Shown here: positions 62,758 through 64,000 of the stretch, one piece after another | How the letters are laid out: each line of letters opens with the position of its first letter | Position numbering within the stretch: the first letter of the stretch is position 1 | Assembly (NCBI GenBank): GCA_015067315.1 | Contig: SVMR01000008.1 | Coordinates: forward strand, 1 to 64,000 | Length of the DNA stretch: 64,000 nt | From: Oscillospiraceae bacterium | GTDB taxonomy: Bacteria > Bacillota > Clostridia > Oscillospirales > Ruminococcaceae | Reading direction: 5' to 3' | Notes under the pieces: model-generated | What the model was told of the DNA's origin: nothing | What the model saw: the letters and a program-made list of their open reading frames with translations, nothing else | The model's database searches: none | Program-made: the position numbers and the translations under genes

Positions 62758-63240
62758 AATGCATAATGCAAAGTGCATAATGCAGAATTATAAATTGAAA
62801 CTCCGTAGGGGCGACCCTATGTGGTCGCCCGCAAAAAGGATTCCCGGAGGGCAAGCCTTCCCAGAGGGGAAGGTGGCACGCCGCAGGCGTGACGAAAGAG
62901 GGATTACCAAGAACCCGGAGGGTCAGCCTTCTCCTTGAGGAGACTCCCCTGTTAGGGGAGATGTCTGCGAAGCAGACAGAGGGGTTGCCGTCTGCGGCTG
63001 AGCAAAAGGTGTCACGAAGTGACGGATGAGGTGTAAACCCCGTCCAATTTAAAACAGCCGGTAATCTATACAGAATCCCCCGGTCACGCACCTATTTTTA
63101 AAGGCGTGACAGCCCCCTTTGACAAGGGGGCCTGTTTTTAAACCACCCTTCCGTCTTTTTCGTCGGCAAGCCGCCGAAAAATCCACCTCCCCTGATAGGG
63201 GAGGCTGAGCAGAATCCCCCGGTCACGCGCCCGTTTTTAA
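62758..63240. repeat. Intergenic mosaic repeat block 3
   Basis: TGCATAATGC and a short copy (GCATAATGCAAAGTGCATAATGC) stand first, then modules shared with the other blocks: GGGGCGACC, GGATTCCCGGAGGG, GCCTTCCCAGAGGGGAAGG, GTCTGCGAAGCAGAC, CCGTCCAATTTAAAAC, CACCTCCCCTGATAGGGGAGG and CCCCCGGTCACGC twice. No gene is seen in 632 bp. Confidence 0.7.
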
Positions 63241-63345
63241 AAATTATCAAAAAAACTTAACATTGTTCATATTTTGTTAAAACCGTTTTTCAATAATAAT
63301 GTATAATAGTATTATAGGAAAATCTTCCCGAAAGGAGTTTTTTAT

Positions 63346-64000
63346 ATGAAAAAGATATTATCCTTTGCATTGGCTTTTCTTATGATATTCTCTCTTGCGG
63401 CATGCGGCGCTGATGTTCCGGCGGAAAGAGATGACCCGGAAGTTCCCGAAATTGCGGAAAATCCGGAAAAAGAACCGGAAACGGAAGAAAAAACGGAAAA
63501 TCCGGAGCGGAAGGAAGTTTCTGCGGAAAATTTTGAAAACGCGGCGGAAATTGTCCTTACAGGAAACGGCGCTTCGGCGGATGAAAAGCATTCCGAAAGC
63601 ATAACCGTCGGGGGAGAGATAATTTATTATCACGATATTGAAAAATATGAAAGCGGAAGACCTTACGGCGAAGGCGAAAAAGAAGACCGGCATACGGAAG
63701 AGGAAGCTTCGGAATACACTCTTATAACGATAACGGAACCGGGAGAATATTTCATCAGAGGCGAACTTAAAGGTCAGCTTGCGGTGGATCTTGGGGAAGA
63801 TGCAAAAAACGACCCGAACGCAAAAGTAACCCTTATTTTTGGCGGTGCGGATATAAGCTGCAAAATTGCCCCGGCTGTGATTTTTTACAACGTCTATGAA
63901 TGCGGAAGTTCCGAAAATCCGGGAATGAATCCGGATACCTCAAAGGCGGGCGCAAATGTTCTTATTGCGGACGGAAGCCTCAGCAACATAAACGGAGCAA
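63346..64000 (+). CDS. Secreted lipoprotein with carbohydrate-binding-like domain (truncated by the window)
   Basis: ATG at 63346 has AAAGGAG upstream; the frame is open to the window end. Residues 1-20 form a lipoprotein signal (LMIFSLAACGAD), then a low-complexity acidic linker rich in Pro-Glu, then a domain with ITEPGEYFIRGELKGQLAVDLG and ADISCKIAPAVIFYNVYE. The latter matches the DUF4353-type carbohydrate-binding proteins common in Ruminococcus-like bacteria. The 3' end lies outside the window. Confidence 0.78.
   Translation, partial: MKKILSFALAFLMIFSLAACGADVPAERDDPEVPEIAENPEKEPETEEKTENPERKEVSAENFENAAEIVLTGNGASADEKHSESITVGGEIIYYHDIEKYESGRPYGEGEKEDRHTEEEASEYTLITITEPGEYFIRGELKGQLAVDLGEDAKNDPNAKVTLIFGGADISCKIAPAVIFYNVYECGSSENPGMNPDTSKAGANVLIADGSLSNINGA

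Overview
The window looks like a low-to-moderate GC Bacillota genome, most likely a gut-type clostridium (Oscillospirales-like). The reasons are strong AGGAGG-type ribosome sites, SigA-like promoters, a Firmicutes LexA box, a yybP-ykoY manganese riboswitch and a Na+-type ATP synthase. The species cannot be fixed from sequence alone.

Region 1 (1 to about 25,183) is accessory DNA. A 46-bp direct repeat at 4107-4152 and 25138-25183 carries the T-arm, acceptor strand and CCA of a tmRNA (ssrA) or tRNA. I read this as two related integrative elements in tandem. Element 1 occupies the left edge to 4152 (its left end is off-window). Element 2 runs from 4153 to 25183 and has its own tyrosine integrase. 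The two share a backbone: paralogous XRE regulators under operator arrays, paralogous pairs of an unassigned mobile-element protein, 11-bp tandem repeats beside those pairs, winged-helix replication-like proteins and a 108-bp promoter-hairpin leader. Element 2 also carries a defense block (WYL regulator, type IIG restriction-methylase, second methylase, Shedu-like nuclease), a serine resolvase, a SprT-like protease, and a HEPN plus S66-peptidase pair. Neither element shows a relaxase, transfer system or phage structural gene.

The most striking observation is that four small backbone genes (1225-1365, 17796-18005, 18090-18710, 18661-18894) contain six in-frame TAG codons in otherwise intact, RBS-led, overlapping frames. 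There are no in-frame TAA or TGA codons and no frameshifts. This suggests UAG is read as sense (glutamine fits), although one gene in element 2 and atpI on the chromosome appear to use TAG as a stop.

Region 2 (25,184 to 64,000) is chromosome-like. In order it holds: a structured-RNA candidate and an SOS-box gene; an SbcD/SbcC-like pair; AzlCD; an anion permease; a TAXI lipoprotein; a patatin; a small kinase and a GNAT; an orphan YgfK; a PadR regulator with a palindromic operator; an RlmB-like methylase; a degenerate P-type ATPase; a PlsC-like acyltransferase; a PASTA pseudokinase; an M18 aminopeptidase; two GNAT paralogs; a threonine operon (ACT regulator, hom, thrB, lysC); a radical SAM protein; a manganese riboswitch; the whole F-type ATP synthase operon with atpC before atpD; and the start of a secreted lipoprotein. 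Shuffled repeat blocks lie between several of these genes.
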